Assembly (NCBI RefSeq): GCF_012034175.1
Contig: NZ_JAATEJ010000013.1
Span: 147,850-211,849 of the forward strand
Origin: Actinacidiphila epipremni
GTDB taxonomy: Bacteria > Actinomycetota > Actinomycetes > Streptomycetales > Streptomycetaceae
DNA length: 64,000 nucleotides
Direction of reading: 5' to 3'
This document shows, piece after piece, positions 41,308-51,616 of the stretch. The stretch's first letter is position 1; the number at the start of each line of letters is the position of its first letter. The notes below the pieces were generated by a model, which saw nothing but the letters and a program-made list of their open reading frames with translations, did no database searches and was not told the DNA's origin. Made by a program: the position numbers and the translations under genes.

Positions 41308-44300
41308 GTGGGGAGCAGGGCGCAGGCCGGCAACGGCACGGCGGACAGCCGGGACGGCGGCGACGGCAGCGACAGCGGCAGCGACGGCAGAAGCAGCAGC
41401 GGGAGCGGGAGCGGCAGCAGCGGCGAGGGAGCCCGCACCGGCGCGGCGACGGCGCCGGCCGGGGTGGTCTTCCCCGACGAGGAGACGTTCACGATGCCCG
41501 CGGCATGGCGGCGGATCGTCCTCCCCCGGCGCGGCGGCATCCCGGTGGCCGTCGAGGCGCTGCGCCCGGAGGCGGCCAAAACGCTCGCCCGCCGCCGGCG
41601 CGAGGAGTCCGGCTGGATCGAGGAGATGCTCGCCTCGCCGGAGAGCGACCCGGAGGTCTGCGACGCCCTGCGCGCGCACCTGAGCGGCTCCCCCGACCCC
41701 CTCGGCGCCGCGGTGCTCGTGCACCTGACGGTGGAGCACGGGCTGCCGGACGGCATCTTCGTCGACGCCTGGTTCCAGACCCACGGTCCGGCCTTCGCCG
41801 CGCGGGCGGTGGTGGAACACTGCGGCGTCGCGGCCCACTACAAGCAGGCCGGGTCCCACCGGTGGGACGCCCGCCTCGCGCGCCGCCCGCTCGACCGGGC
41901 CGGCACCGACTGGTTGGGGCGGCAACTGGCCGACCGGCTCCGCGCCCTGCTGTCGGTGGCGCGGGAGGACGACTACCGGCAGGCCGTGGCCGCGCTGGCC
42001 GCCTGCCGGTCCGACCCCGCCGGCCGCGTCCTGGTGTCCTACCTCGTGCCCGACCGGGAGGACTGGGTCGCCGAGTGCTGCGCGGACCCCGTACCCGCCG
42101 ACCAGGCACCGCCGGCGATGCTGCTGGCGTCCCTGAACTCCGCCGAGCAGGTGCCGCCTCTCGTGCCGCGGCCCGGCACGACCTGGCACGCCTGGACCCC
42201 GCGGCTGTTCGCCACGCTGGCGGAGGGCACGGGCAAGGGCTTCTCGCCGCTGCTCAAGGCGGCCATGGAGGGCGCCTACGACTCGGAGCGGATCAAGTCC
42301 CTCGCCGCGATCGCGCTCGAAGTGCCCACGGACGACGCCTTCGCGGTCCTGCTCGCCCGCGCCGGCGACAAGCGCGTGCGCCCGGCCCTGCTCACCGCGA
42401 TGCGCCGCTACCCCGTACGGGCCCTGCGCCTGATGGGCGAGGCCGCGCGGGGCGAGACCGCGAACGCCGCCACGGTCCGGATGCTGCTCGGCGCGCACGT
42501 CCGGTCGTTCGCGGAGCTCGCGGCAGCCGCCCTGCCGGACCTGCCGGCCGAAGTGGCCGCCGTGGTCGGGCCGTTGCTCGTCCCCGCCGAGCGGATCCCC
42601 GACGCCGCCCCGCAGGCGCTGCCGCCGCTGCTGGCCGAGCCCCCGTGGGCGGGCAGGCGCACGGCGCGCAAGCCGCGGGTGGCGGCCGGTCGGATGCCGG
42701 TCCCGGAGCCGGGGCTGGTCTGGAACGAGGGCGAGCAGGCGGCGTGGGCGGCGACCGAGTCGTGGTACGCCTCGTGGCGCGGCACGTACGACTGGACGCA
42801 GGAGATCAAGGCGCTGCAGAACGGCGAGCCGGTCAAGGACGTCCGCGAGGCGCGGCTCTTCGTCGTGTGCGACGCGGACCTGGTGCGTCCGCTGCTGGCC
42901 ACCTGGGTGCCGGAGGACTTCTGGGACGCCGAGGCGTCGCTAGAGCCGGTGGCCGCACGGTTCGGCCTCGACGCGCTGCCGCTGCTGCTCCATGCCTCGG
43001 CCCGGCAACCGGCCTCGCTCGGGGCGCTGCTGCTGCCGTATCGGGACGCCCCGGTTCGCGGGCCAGGTCTGCGACTGGCTGGCCCGGCTGAAGTCCGCCG
43101 ACGCCACGGCCCGCGCGTGGCTGGCCCGGCACGGCCTGGCGGCCGTCGCCCACCTCGTCCCGCACGCGGTCGGCCCGGCCGGTGTCGCGCGGCGCGGCGG
43201 CGAGCGGGCGCTGCGGATCCTCGCGGTCGGCCACGGCGCGGACGCGGTCGTGCGGGCCGCCGCCGCGAACGGGGCGGAGGCTGCGGAGATCGTCGCGGAA
43301 CTGCTGTCGGCCGACCCGCTGGTGAGCGCCCTGCCGGCCCGCATGCCGGTGGTCGGCGCCTGGGCGGACCCGGCGCTGCTGCCGCAGATCGTGCTGCGCG
43401 AGGGCGGCGCGCTGCCCGCCGACGCGGTACGCCACGTGCTCACCGTGCTGGCGCTGTCCAAGCCGGGTGACGTCTACCCGGGGGTGGAGGTGCTGGCCTC
43501 GGCGTGCACGCACGACTCGCTCGCCGCCTTCGCCTGGGGCCTGTTCGAGCAGTGGCGGCTGGCCGGGATGCCGGCGAAGGAGAGCTGGGCGCTGCACGCG
43601 CTGGGCTGGTTCGGCGACGACACGACGGTGCGCAGGCTGACGCCGATGCTGCGCGCGTGGCCGGGCGAGGGCGCGCACCACCGGGCGGTGGACGGGCTGG
43701 ACGTGCTGGCGGCGATCGGCAGCGACGTGGCGCTGATGCATCTGCACGGCATCGCCCAGCGGGTGCCGTTCAAGGCGCTGAAGGTCCGCGCCCAGGAGAA
43801 GATCGCCGAGGTCGCCGCGGGCCTGGGGCTGACGGGCGAGCAGCTCGGCGACCGCCTCGTGCCGGACTTCGGGCTGGACGCGGACGGCAGCACCGTCATC
43901 GACTACGGCCCGCGCCGCTTCACCGTCGGCTTCGACGAGCAGCTGCGCCCGTACGTCCGCGACGGCGACGGCAAGCCCCGCAAGGCGCTGCCCGCGCCCG
44001 GCGCGAAGGACGACCCGGAGCTGGCGCCGGCCGAGCGCAAGCGGTTCGCGACGCTGAAGAAGGACGTCCGCGCCGTCGCCGCCGACCAGGTGCTGCGCCT
44101 GGAGGCCGCGATGGTCTCCGGGCGGACGTGGACGGCCGGCGAGTTCCGCGAGCTGTTCGTGGCGCACCCGCTGCTGTGGCATGTGGTGCGGCGGCTGGTC
44201 TGGCTGAGCGGGGCAGGCGGCGGCGAGGGCCCGGTGACGTCCTTCCGGGTGGCCGAGGACCGTACGTTCGCCGACGTCCGGGACGACGCCTTCGTCCTGC

Positions 44301-44791
44301 CCGACGACGCCACCGTGACGCTGGCGCACCCGCTGCGGCTGGGAGCGGAACTGGCCGCGTGGGCCGAGCTGTTCGCGGACTACGAGATCCTGCAGCCCTT
44401 CCCGCAGCTGGGCCGGCCGGTGCACGCGCTCACCGGCGAGGAGGCCGCGGGCCACCGGCTGGCCCGGTTCGAGGGCGCGAGCGTGCCGGCCGGCCGGCTG
44501 CTGGGCCTGACCAAGCGCGGCTGGCAGCGCGGAACCCCGCAGGACGCGGGCGTGGAGCGGTGGTTCCACCGGCAGGTGGGCGACAAGCGGCATCTGGTGA
44601 TCGCGCTGGAGGAGGGGATCGCCGTCGGCATGGTCGACGCCTCCCACGACCAGGTCTTCGAGACGGTCTGGCTGGACACCGCGCCGGGCGACTACTGGGG
44701 CAGCCGTACGTACCCGCTGCGGCTGGGCGACCTCGACCCCGTCATCGCCTCCGAAGTGCTCGCCGACCTCACCGAGGTGACGGCGCGGTGA
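41308..44791 (+). pseudogene. DUF4132 protein gene, interrupted by one-base frameshift
   Basis: Large DUF4132-family protein (about 1160 residues if repaired). These proteins often sit with MoxR-type ATPases, and the family includes E. coli YehI/MolR relatives. The first part runs in one frame from GTG at 41308 (GGAGGAGGGG upstream), through a Ser/Gly-rich N-terminus, to ALLLPYRDAP at 43053. The homologous sequence then continues one frame over from 43055 (FAGQVCDWLARLKSADATAR) to the stop at 44791. Removing one G at 43053-43054 restores a single frame. The C-terminal DUF4132 signature is clear: LFADYEILQPFPQLGRPVHA followed by LLGLTKRGWQRG. The high-quality coding sequence on both sides suggests a recent mutation or a sequencing error rather than decay. 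The stop overlaps the next gene by GTGA. Confidence 0.75.
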
Positions 44792-46942
44792 CCACGACCG
44801 CAGTCGTGCCGGACGGCGGGCCCGAGCGGTCGCAGCGCCCGCCCGCCGAGGTGCGGCACGCCGCCGAACTGGCCGCGCTGCGGGCCGCGGACGAGGACCC
44901 GCGCCCGCCGGGCTGGCAGCTCAGCCTGCGGGCGGCCCGGCGCTTCGTCGTCGGGGACGAACAGGCGGGGATCAGCCGGAAGTTCGTCGGCAACACCTCG
45001 CTGGTGGAGCGGGCCCTGGTGAGCAAGCTGCTCCTGCGGCGCCGCGGGGGTGTGCCGGCACCGCATCGCGGTGGTGCTGGCCTACCAGCAGACGCCCGAG
45101 GAGGCTGCGGACTCCGGCGAGGTGATCGCGGACTGGTCCCCGGGCGAGTTCGACGACGAGGCGCTGGCCGCGGCGTTCGGCAGGCCCGCGCTGGCCGCCG
45201 CCCGCCGCACCCGCGCCCGCGGCTTCACCGCCCGCCTCCACCGCCCCACCCCCGACGCCCCGACCCCCCGCGCGGACCTCCCCAGCTGCACGGTGAGCTT
45301 CCCCGTGCCCCACGAGCCGGCCTACGCCCTGACGGACGCCGCGGAGTCGGTCCGCGGCGAGGTCGTGACACTCGCCGTGTGGGCCTTCCGCGCGGGCGAC
45401 ACGGAGGGTACGGACCAGGTGAGCGTGGGTGGGCGTACGGCTGCCGGCACCGCAGCCGAGGACGACGGCGTACGCCCCGACCGCCACCCAACCGCCACCA
45501 CAGGCCACGCCCCGGCCACGCCAACCGCCGCCCAGCCCGCCAACGCCACCGCCAGGCACCACGCGGCCACGGTCACACCATCGCCGCCCGCCAGCCCCGG
45601 CGGCCCCGGCGCGGACCCGCTCCGGGGCGCCGTCGCGCTTGCCGACGAGTTGCTCCTCGACGGCGTCCGGCAGGCCGGACCGGTCTTCGGGGCGGCGTTG
45701 CGCCGCAGCCAGGACGCCCTCGCCGGCGCGCGCCTGCACTGGCCGGCCGGGGCTGTCGCGGAGTTGCGCGAGCAGGTGGAGGCGTATGCGGCGCGCGGCA
45801 CGCGCTACGACCCGGAGCGCTTCGCGCGGCTGCTCGCCGAGTTGCACGCCAGGCAGCGGGCCGGTGGGCGCGACCCCGGCGCGGTGCTCGGCACCGAGGA
45901 GGCGCCGAGCACGCCGTTGCGCCGGGTGCGGCTGGTCGCCCTCGGCTGCCGGATCGGCGGCAGCGACCGGGACCGTACCGCCGAGACGTACTTCGCCCAC
46001 CCGGACGCCGCCATCGTGCTCGTCCTGCGCAAGCGCTGGGAGTCGGCGGAGGGTCAGGAGCCCACCGGCCACGACCTCGCCGGCCGCCGGCTGCTCGGCG
46101 CTCCCCTGCGGGCGCTCGCCGCGGCGAACGTCGTGAGCGAGCGCACCGCGCGCAGCGCCGACCGTACGATCACCGTCTCGCGCGGCCGGATCGCCGCCGC
46201 CGGCGTCACCCCGGTCGGCTCGGCGTGGACGGAGCTGCCGGAGGCGCTGCTGCTCCGGGACGCCGCCGCGCACCTGCGGTCCCTCGGCGAGGGCCCGCCC
46301 CGGCTGGTGCGGCCCCGCGTCGAGGCGGAGTCCGTACGGGTCGTGGAGGTCGCGGCGGTGGCGGCGGTCGGGTACGACCCGGCGCGGCAGGTACTGGAGG
46401 CGGTGCTGCGGGACCCGGCGGGCACGGAGGTCGTCGTGCGGGCCGAGCACAACCCGCTGTGCCCGGCGCGGCTCGACGCCCTGGCCGCCGCGTTCGGTGA
46501 CGGCGGGGCGGGCCCGGTCCGCTGGGTGAGCGGCATGCTGCACCGCGACCGCGGTCGTATCGTGCTCGACCCGCTGGCCGTACTGACGCCCGCCGGCGTC
46601 GTCGTGCCCGACCTCGCACCCGGCGAGGGCGCCGGCGCGCTGCCGCCGGCCGCGGCCACCCCGGCCGACCCTCTCACCGGCGCGCTCACGGAAGCCCTCG
46701 CCGCGCTGGCCGACGCCGCCCACCACGGGCTGCGCCACCTCGCGCCCGCCGCCCGCGGCCGGCTGGCCGGCGCGGCCGACCGCCTCCACCGCACGGGCCT
46801 GCACACCGCGGCCCGGCACCTGCGCGCCCTCGCGGCGGCCCTGCGCGACCAGGGCCTCTCGGCGGCGCCGCCCGTGTGGGTGACGGCGTATGTGCGGCTG
46901 AGCGCGACACTCGAAGCCCACCAGGAGTCGCGGCCCGCGTGA
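44788..46942 (+). pseudogene. Chimera: MoxR ATPase N-terminus joined to SWIM-type protein C-terminus, frameshifted
   Basis: GTG at 44788 overlaps the DUF4132 stop. Residues 1-79 (EDPRPPGWQLSLRAARRFVV, ISRKFVGNTSLVERALVS) look like the start of a MoxR-family AAA ATPase found beside DUF4132 genes. The Walker A motif that should follow at once is missing. After KLLLRRRG the frame shifts by one extra G in the run at 45046-45050. The sequence then continues as CRHRIAVVLAYQQTPEE, like the CxH half and following helix of a SWIM zinc finger (CxCxnCxH). About 620 residues follow, resembling the body of a large SWIM-locus protein, with a low-complexity Thr/Ala/Pro insert near 45480-45600. An internal deletion, or a misassembly, that removed the ATPase core and any genes between would explain this. 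Family calls here are from memory and uncertain. Confidence 0.45.
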
Positions 46943-46967
46943 CGGGGCCGCGCGGGCCGCGCGCCGG

Positions 46968-47192
46968 TCAGTAGCCGGGCGTCTTCACCAGCCTGTCCCG
47001 CCGGGCGGCGATCTTCGGCTGGTAGACCCGCGCGTCCCACTCCTCCGCCGCGACCGGCTCCAGGTCGATGGAGACCGCGCGCTCCTCCACGCCGAAGGCG
47101 TCCTGCACGGCGGCGGTGACGCGTTCGACGAGCCGGGCCTGCTGCTCGGGCGTGAGGGCGGCAGGGAAGTGCTCGATGGTCACATGGGGCAT
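46968..47192 (-). CDS. 4-oxalocrotonate tautomerase family protein
   Basis: Small tautomerase of 74 residues. MPHVTIEHFPAALTPEQQAR gives the catalytic N-terminal proline (Pro1 after Met removal), and the beta-alpha-beta fold continues through VTAAVQDAFGVEERAVSIDL. The end EEWDARVYQPKIAARRD resembles PptA/YdcE-type tautomerases. Its ATG at 47192 lies 13 bases inside the 3' end of the indigoidine-synthetase-like gene, so it is co-translated with it. A role in the same pathway, tautomerising a keto/enol or imine intermediate, is possible but unproven. It converges with the chimeric gene, 25 bases away, in a very GC-rich gap. Confidence 0.9.
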   Translation of the reverse strand: MPHVTIEHFPAALTPEQQARLVERVTAAVQDAFGVEERAVSIDLEPVAAEEWDARVYQPKIAARRDRLVKTPGY

Positions 47193-50100
47193 GTCGGTGT
47201 CCTTTCGGTCGGTGTCCCCGGCTGCGGAACCGGCTGCGGAACCGGCCCCGGCACGGGAACCGCAAGCGGAGCTACCGGCATCGGCGCCGGCTCCGGGTCC
47301 TGGCGGCGCTCGGCGCGCCGCAGCGCCTTGGCCAGTTCGTCCACCCCGGGGTCGCGCAGGGCCCCGTAGTGGTCGGCCTCCAGGGGGACGACGGTGGGCG
47401 GCAACACCGTACGGCCCGGGGCGCGTTCGAGGAAGGACGGCTCGTCGCCGCGGGCGCGGAAGACGGTGACCGGCGCCTGGATCCGGCGTGCGGCGGGGTC
47501 GGCGTCGGCGAAGCCGAGCCCGTACGTGCGGCGGACGACGGCGACGACCCGGCGGATCAGGGCCGGGTCCAGCTGCGGGAAGGCGCGCTCCACGAAGAGC
47601 GCGAAGCTCTCCGCGTCGGTCGCCTCGCGCAGGCACTCCGCCAGGCCCGGGCCGCCGACCCGCGCGGCGAAGACGGAGAAGAGGATGGTGGTGAACACCG
47701 GGTCCGCGAAGTCGGCCACCGCCGGACCCGTCACCGGAGCAGCCGAGGCACCCGGAACAGACACAGCAGCAGCCGCGCCCGCCCCCGCCCCGTCCGGCTG
47801 CGCCACCCCGCCCACCCGGGGCGACCCGGGCGCGAGCAGGAACAGCCGCTCCACCCGCTCCCCGGCCTGCTCCAGCTGCCACGCCGTTTCGAACGCGACC
47901 CGCGCCCCGAAGGAGTAGCCCCACAGCGTGTACGGCCCGGCCGGCTGCACCTCGCGCAGCGCGGCGATGTCGGCGGCGGCCATCTGCTCCAGCGACGCGT
48001 ACGGCGACTCGCCCTCGTTGAGGCCGAAGGACTGGACCCCGTAGACGGGCCGGTCGCCGGGCGCGCGGGCGGCGAGCAGCCGCAGGTTCATGGTGAAGCC
48101 GCCCAGGCCCGGCCAGCAGAAGACCGGCGCCCCGCCGTCCCCGGCGCGCAGCGGCGCGAGCCGGGAGGGTGCGGTGGCGGTCCCGGCGGTGACGGCCTCG
48201 GCGAGCCGGGCGACGGTCGGCGCCTCGAAGAGCGTCTGCGGCGGCAGCCCGCACCCGAACGCCTCGTTGACGCGCCGCATGAGCGCCACCGCGACCAGCG
48301 AGTTCCCGCCGAGCCCGAAGAAGTCGTCGTGCACGGCCACATGGTCGCGCCGCATCGCCGACCGCCACAGCGCGCACAGCCGCTCCTCGACCCGGTTGCG
48401 CGGCTCGACCGGCGGCCCGGCCTGCGCGGCGGCCTCCTCGACGCGGGCGGCGAGCGCGAGCCGGTCGACCTTGCCGCTGGGCGTGTGCGGCAGCGCGGGC
48501 AGCACCAAAATCCGCGCGGGCAGCATGTACTGCGGGAGGACCGCGGCCAGGTCCTCCCGGATCAGCTCGGCGGGGCCCTTCATGTGGACCTGGTCCTCGT
48601 GCATGCCCTCGTGCCGCAGCTGCTCGTCGCTGACCTTGCCGCCGACGCAGAAGTACGAGGGCCCGGCCGGCCGCCCGGCGCCGCGCAGCACGACCGCCAT
48701 CCGGCGCGCGGCGGGCAGGTCGTCGTCGCCGCGCGAGCTGTACCCGGCGGACATGAAGCCGAGGCCCGAGTCGTTGGTCATCAGGTGCTGCAGGCCGCGC
48801 CCGAGGTCGACATACGGCGTCCCGTCCGCCCTGCCCGTGGAGTTCCCACCCGCCGAGTCCGCCCCGCCCGCCGCGTTCCCGTCCGCGGCGCGGCTGACGA
48901 AGGTCACTCCGAACGACGCGCGTTCGTAGACCGCCTGGTTGATCGCGATGACGTGCCGTTTGAGCACCAGCTCCGCGCCGATCCGGTGCAGCGCGCCGGC
49001 CTCGTAGCGGTACTGCCCGCTGGGCAGCCCCGTGCCGCCGCCCGGGTGGATCTGCACATAGGCGTCGAGCAGCCGGCCGGCGGGCGGCAGGGCGTGCGCC
49101 GGGGTCCTGGGGGCCAGCGCGAAGGAGGCGAGCAGCCGGTCGCCCTCGGCGCAGCCGAGCAGCCGCGGCAGGCCGGGGTCGCGCGGGGCGTCGTCGAGGC
49201 CGAGGCCGTGGGCGGGCAGCACATGGTCGAACAGGCCGGCCATGTGCCCGGCCTCGATCTCCAGGACCTCCCAGATGTTCTTCTTGTAGACCGGCTCGAT
49301 GGCCGCCCGGTGCCCCACGAGGTGCACCCGCAGCCCCGGCGCCGGTGTGTGGGCGCGGACCAGGACCAGTTCGTGGCCCACCGGGTGGTAGTAGTACGTG
49401 CCCGGTGCGAGCCCGGGCAGGCCACCGGCCTCCACGTACAACTGGGCGGCGTAGAGGGAGCCGGGTGAGGCGTAGGCGTATTTCGGCAGCAGCCGCTCCT
49501 GGCTGCGGTGCTGCCCGAAGTTGCGGAGTATGGCGCCGAGTTCGCCGAGCGTCAGCTCCTGCGGGCGGCGCGGCGGGGCTCCTTCGGTGCGGCGGCCGAG
49601 CGCGTCGAGCAGGTCGGCGGGCGTCGCGGTGCCGCCCTCGTAGAAGCGGTAGGTCTTGCGGGCGAAGGCCAGCCGGCGCTGCTCGGGGCTCGCGGCGGCG
49701 CCGGGCAGCGGCACGGCGGGCCGGCCGGCGAGGTCGGCGGCCGGGCGCACGCCGGGGTCGGACAGCTGGGCCCTGACCTGGAGCTTGGAGGACTTCGACA
49801 CATGGTGGTCGGCGTGCTCGCCCTGGTCCATCAACGCGGCCTCGCGCGGGCTGAGTTCGACGCACGCAACCAGGCTGGGAATGCCGGTGCGGGCGTCGGT
49901 GTGCAGCAGGACCGCGGCGTTCTTGACCCAGTCGTGCGCCTCGATGGCCAGGCACACCTCGTCGAGTTCGATACGGAAGCCGTGCAGCTTGACCTGGTTG
50001 TCGGCGCGGCCGGCGAACTGGGCGGTGCCGTCGGGGTTCCACTGGGCGAGGTCGCCCGTGCGGTAGAGCCGTTCGTGGCCGGGCCCGGCGGCGATGCCGG

Positions 50101-51307
50101 GGAAGTCCGCCGCCGGGCGGAAGCGGTCGGCGGTGAGGTCGGGGCGGCCGAGGTAGCCGCGGGCCAACTGGACACCGCTGATGTGCAGTTCGCCGGTCTG
50201 CCCGGGCGGCACGGGCCGGCCGTGGGTGTCCAGGATGTGGTAGCGCAGGCCGCTGACGGGGGTGCCGATCGGCACCGCGTCGGGCCCGTCGCGCAGGGCG
50301 GCCGGGTCGACGACGTGCGCGGAGGTGTTGATGGTGCACTCGGTGGGCCCGTAGAGGTTGACCAGGGCGGTGCCGGGCAGCGCCCCGGTGACCTTCGCGG
50401 CCAGGGTGCGGGAGAGGGCCTCGCCGCCGCTGAAGAGGTGGGTGAGGGAGCGGCAGCGGTGCAGTTCGTCGGTCTCCACCAGGGCCCGCAGCAGTGTCGG
50501 CACGCCTTGCAGGACGGTGACGCCGTAGCGGACGACGGTCTCCACCAGCCGGGCCGGGTCGCGGTGGATGCCGCCGGCGCCGACGACGACCCGGCTGCCG
50601 CAGGCGGGCGCGAGGATCTCCCACTGGGCGGCGTCGAAGCTCACCGGCGACTTGAGCAGGACGGTGCTGCGCGGGCCGAGCCCGAAGGTGCGGCCGAGCC
50701 AGTCCATCTGGTGGGCGATGGAGCGGTGCTCGATCGCCACGCCCTTGGGCCGGCCGGTGCTGCCCGAGGTGTAGATGACGTACGCCAGGTCCGCCGGGCC
50801 CGGCCGGTCGAGGGGCCCCGCGGGGTCGGCGGCGGAGCTGCCGCGGGTGAACTTCACGACGTCGTCCGGCGTGACGACCTCGGGGCCGCCGTCGCCGGGC
50901 CCGGTGCCCAGTACGTCGGCGAGCCGGTGCCGCAGCGCGTCCTGGGTGATCACCACCCGCACCCCGGCGTCCCGCGCGATGTGCCGGATGCGCTCGGGCG
51001 GGTAGTCCGGGGCGAGCGGGAGGTAGCCGCCGCCGGAGCGCAGCACGCCCCACACGCCGGTCATCAGCTCCAGGGACGGCTCGACGAAGACGCCCACCGG
51101 GGTGTCGGGGCCGACCCCGAGGTGCCGCAGGAAGCGGGCCATGTCCTCGGCCTGGTCGGCCAGTTCGCGGAAGGTCAGCGACTCGCCCTCGCACACCACG
51201 GCGATGTCGCCGGGCCGGGCGAGCGCCTGCGCGGCCAGCAGATCGGGGAGCAGGCCGGGCGGCGCACCGGGCAGGCGGGTCGCGGCGGCGTTCCGGCTGT
51301 GCGTCAC
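47180..51307 (-). CDS. indC: Indigoidine-synthetase-like NRPS (A-Ox-PCP-TE)
   Basis: Single-module non-ribosomal peptide synthetase of 1375 residues that matches indigoidine synthetases (IndC/BpsA) from end to end. These activate L-glutamine, oxidise it, cyclise it and release a blue bipyridone pigment. The adenylation domain has AYVIYTSGSTGRPKGVAIEH, SFDAAQWEIL and NLYGPTECTIN. The specificity residues I read, D-A-W-Q-F-G-L-I-N, fit the glutamine code of this family. A flavin oxidase domain (FARKTYRFYEGGTATPADLL, LLPKYAYASPGSLYAAQLYV) is inserted between A8 (FAGRADNQVKLHGFRIEL) and A10 (TPSGKVDRLAL). The carrier domain has DDFFGLGGNSLVAV with the phosphopantetheine Ser, and the thioesterase has LWGYSFGARVAF. 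GTG at 51307 has GAGGGGG upstream. No indA or indB homologue is visible nearby. Confidence 0.93.
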   Translation of the reverse strand: MTHSRNAAATRLPGAPPGLLPDLLAAQALARPGDIAVVCEGESLTFRELADQAEDMARFLRHLGVGPDTPVGVFVEPSLELMTGVWGVLRSGGGYLPLAPDYPPERIRHIARDAGVRVVITQDALRHRLADVLGTGPGDGGPEVVTPDDVVKFTRGSSAADPAGPLDRPGPADLAYVIYTSGSTGRPKGVAIEHRSIAHQMDWLGRTFGLGPRSTVLLKSPVSFDAAQWEILAPACGSRVVVGAGGIHRDPARLVETVVRYGVTVLQGVPTLLRALVETDELHRCRSLTHLFSGGEALSRTLAAKVTGALPGTALVNLYGPTECTINTSAHVVDPAALRDGPDAVPIGTPVSGLRYHILDTHGRPVPPGQTGELHISGVQLARGYLGRPDLTADRFRPAADFPGIAAGPGHERLYRTGDLAQWNPDGTAQFAGRADNQVKLHGFRIELDEVCLAIEAHDWVKNAAVLLHTDARTGIPSLVACVELSPREAALMDQGEHADHHVSKSSKLQVRAQLSDPGVRPAADLAGRPAVPLPGAAASPEQRRLAFARKTYRFYEGGTATPADLLDALGRRTEGAPPRRPQELTLGELGAILRNFGQHRSQERLLPKYAYASPGSLYAAQLYVEAGGLPGLAPGTYYYHPVGHELVLVRAHTPAPGLRVHLVGHRAAIEPVYKKNIWEVLEIEAGHMAGLFDHVLPAHGLGLDDAPRDPGLPRLLGCAEGDRLLASFALAPRTPAHALPPAGRLLDAYVQIHPGGGTGLPSGQYRYEAGALHRIGAELVLKRHVIAINQAVYERASFGVTFVSRAADGNAAGGADSAGGNSTGRADGTPYVDLGRGLQHLMTNDSGLGFMSAGYSSRGDDDLPAARRMAVVLRGAGRPAGPSYFCVGGKVSDEQLRHEGMHEDQVHMKGPAELIREDLAAVLPQYMLPARILVLPALPHTPSGKVDRLALAARVEEAAAQAGPPVEPRNRVEERLCALWRSAMRRDHVAVHDDFFGLGGNSLVAVALMRRVNEAFGCGLPPQTLFEAPTVARLAEAVTAGTATAPSRLAPLRAGDGGAPVFCWPGLGGFTMNLRLLAARAPGDRPVYGVQSFGLNEGESPYASLEQMAAADIAALREVQPAGPYTLWGYSFGARVAFETAWQLEQAGERVERLFLLAPGSPRVGGVAQPDGAGAGAAAAVSVPGASAAPVTGPAVADFADPVFTTILFSVFAARVGGPGLAECLREATDAESFALFVERAFPQLDPALIRRVVAVVRRTYGLGFADADPAARRIQAPVTVFRARGDEPSFLERAPGRTVLPPTVVPLEADHYGALRDPGVDELAKALRRAERRQDPEPAPMPVAPLAVPVPGPVPQPVPQPGTPTERTPTCPM

Positions 51308-51616
51308 GGATTTCCCCCTCGTCCGGCGGTCACGGCCTGGCTCGAACGTACGGATCCGGCCCGGCGCCCGGGACGGCGGCGACCCCCGCAATCAGCGCAG
51401 TGCGGCAACCCGAACCATGGACGGCGTGGCCATCGCGCCCCGGACGGCGGCAGGTTGTGGGCGAGCGCGTGCACCGGGCGTACGGCGGCGGCCCGCGGGG
51501 CGCACGACCCGCACATCCCGCACGAACCAGCACGAACCAGCAAAGACCGCACGGCCCCGCACGACCCGCACCACGCGCACAGCCCCGCACAGGTACACGG
51601 TGATACGGAGGGCCCC
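51308..51616. repeat. Divergent intergenic region with nine-base repeats
   Basis: The 309 bases between the NRPS gene and the PLP-enzyme gene hold no credible gene. Positions 51496-51598 are a series of imperfect nine-base repeats of the type CCGCACGAC, including two adjacent GAACCAGCAC units, closely resembling the array at 18741-18850. On the minus strand TACGTT at 51346-51351 could be a -10 box for the NRPS gene, but no -35 box is evident. A good GGAGG precedes the plus-strand gene. Confidence 0.6.

Noticed and set aside
43000..43100. Programmed ribosomal frameshift in the DUF4132 gene
   Set aside because: No slippery heptamer, no downstream structure that stands out, and no known recoding in this family. 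A point insertion is simpler.
41308..44791. Two separate genes on either side of 43053
   Set aside because: The second part would start with an unsupported ATG at 42992 in the wrong frame, and together the halves give one DUF4132 protein of normal length.
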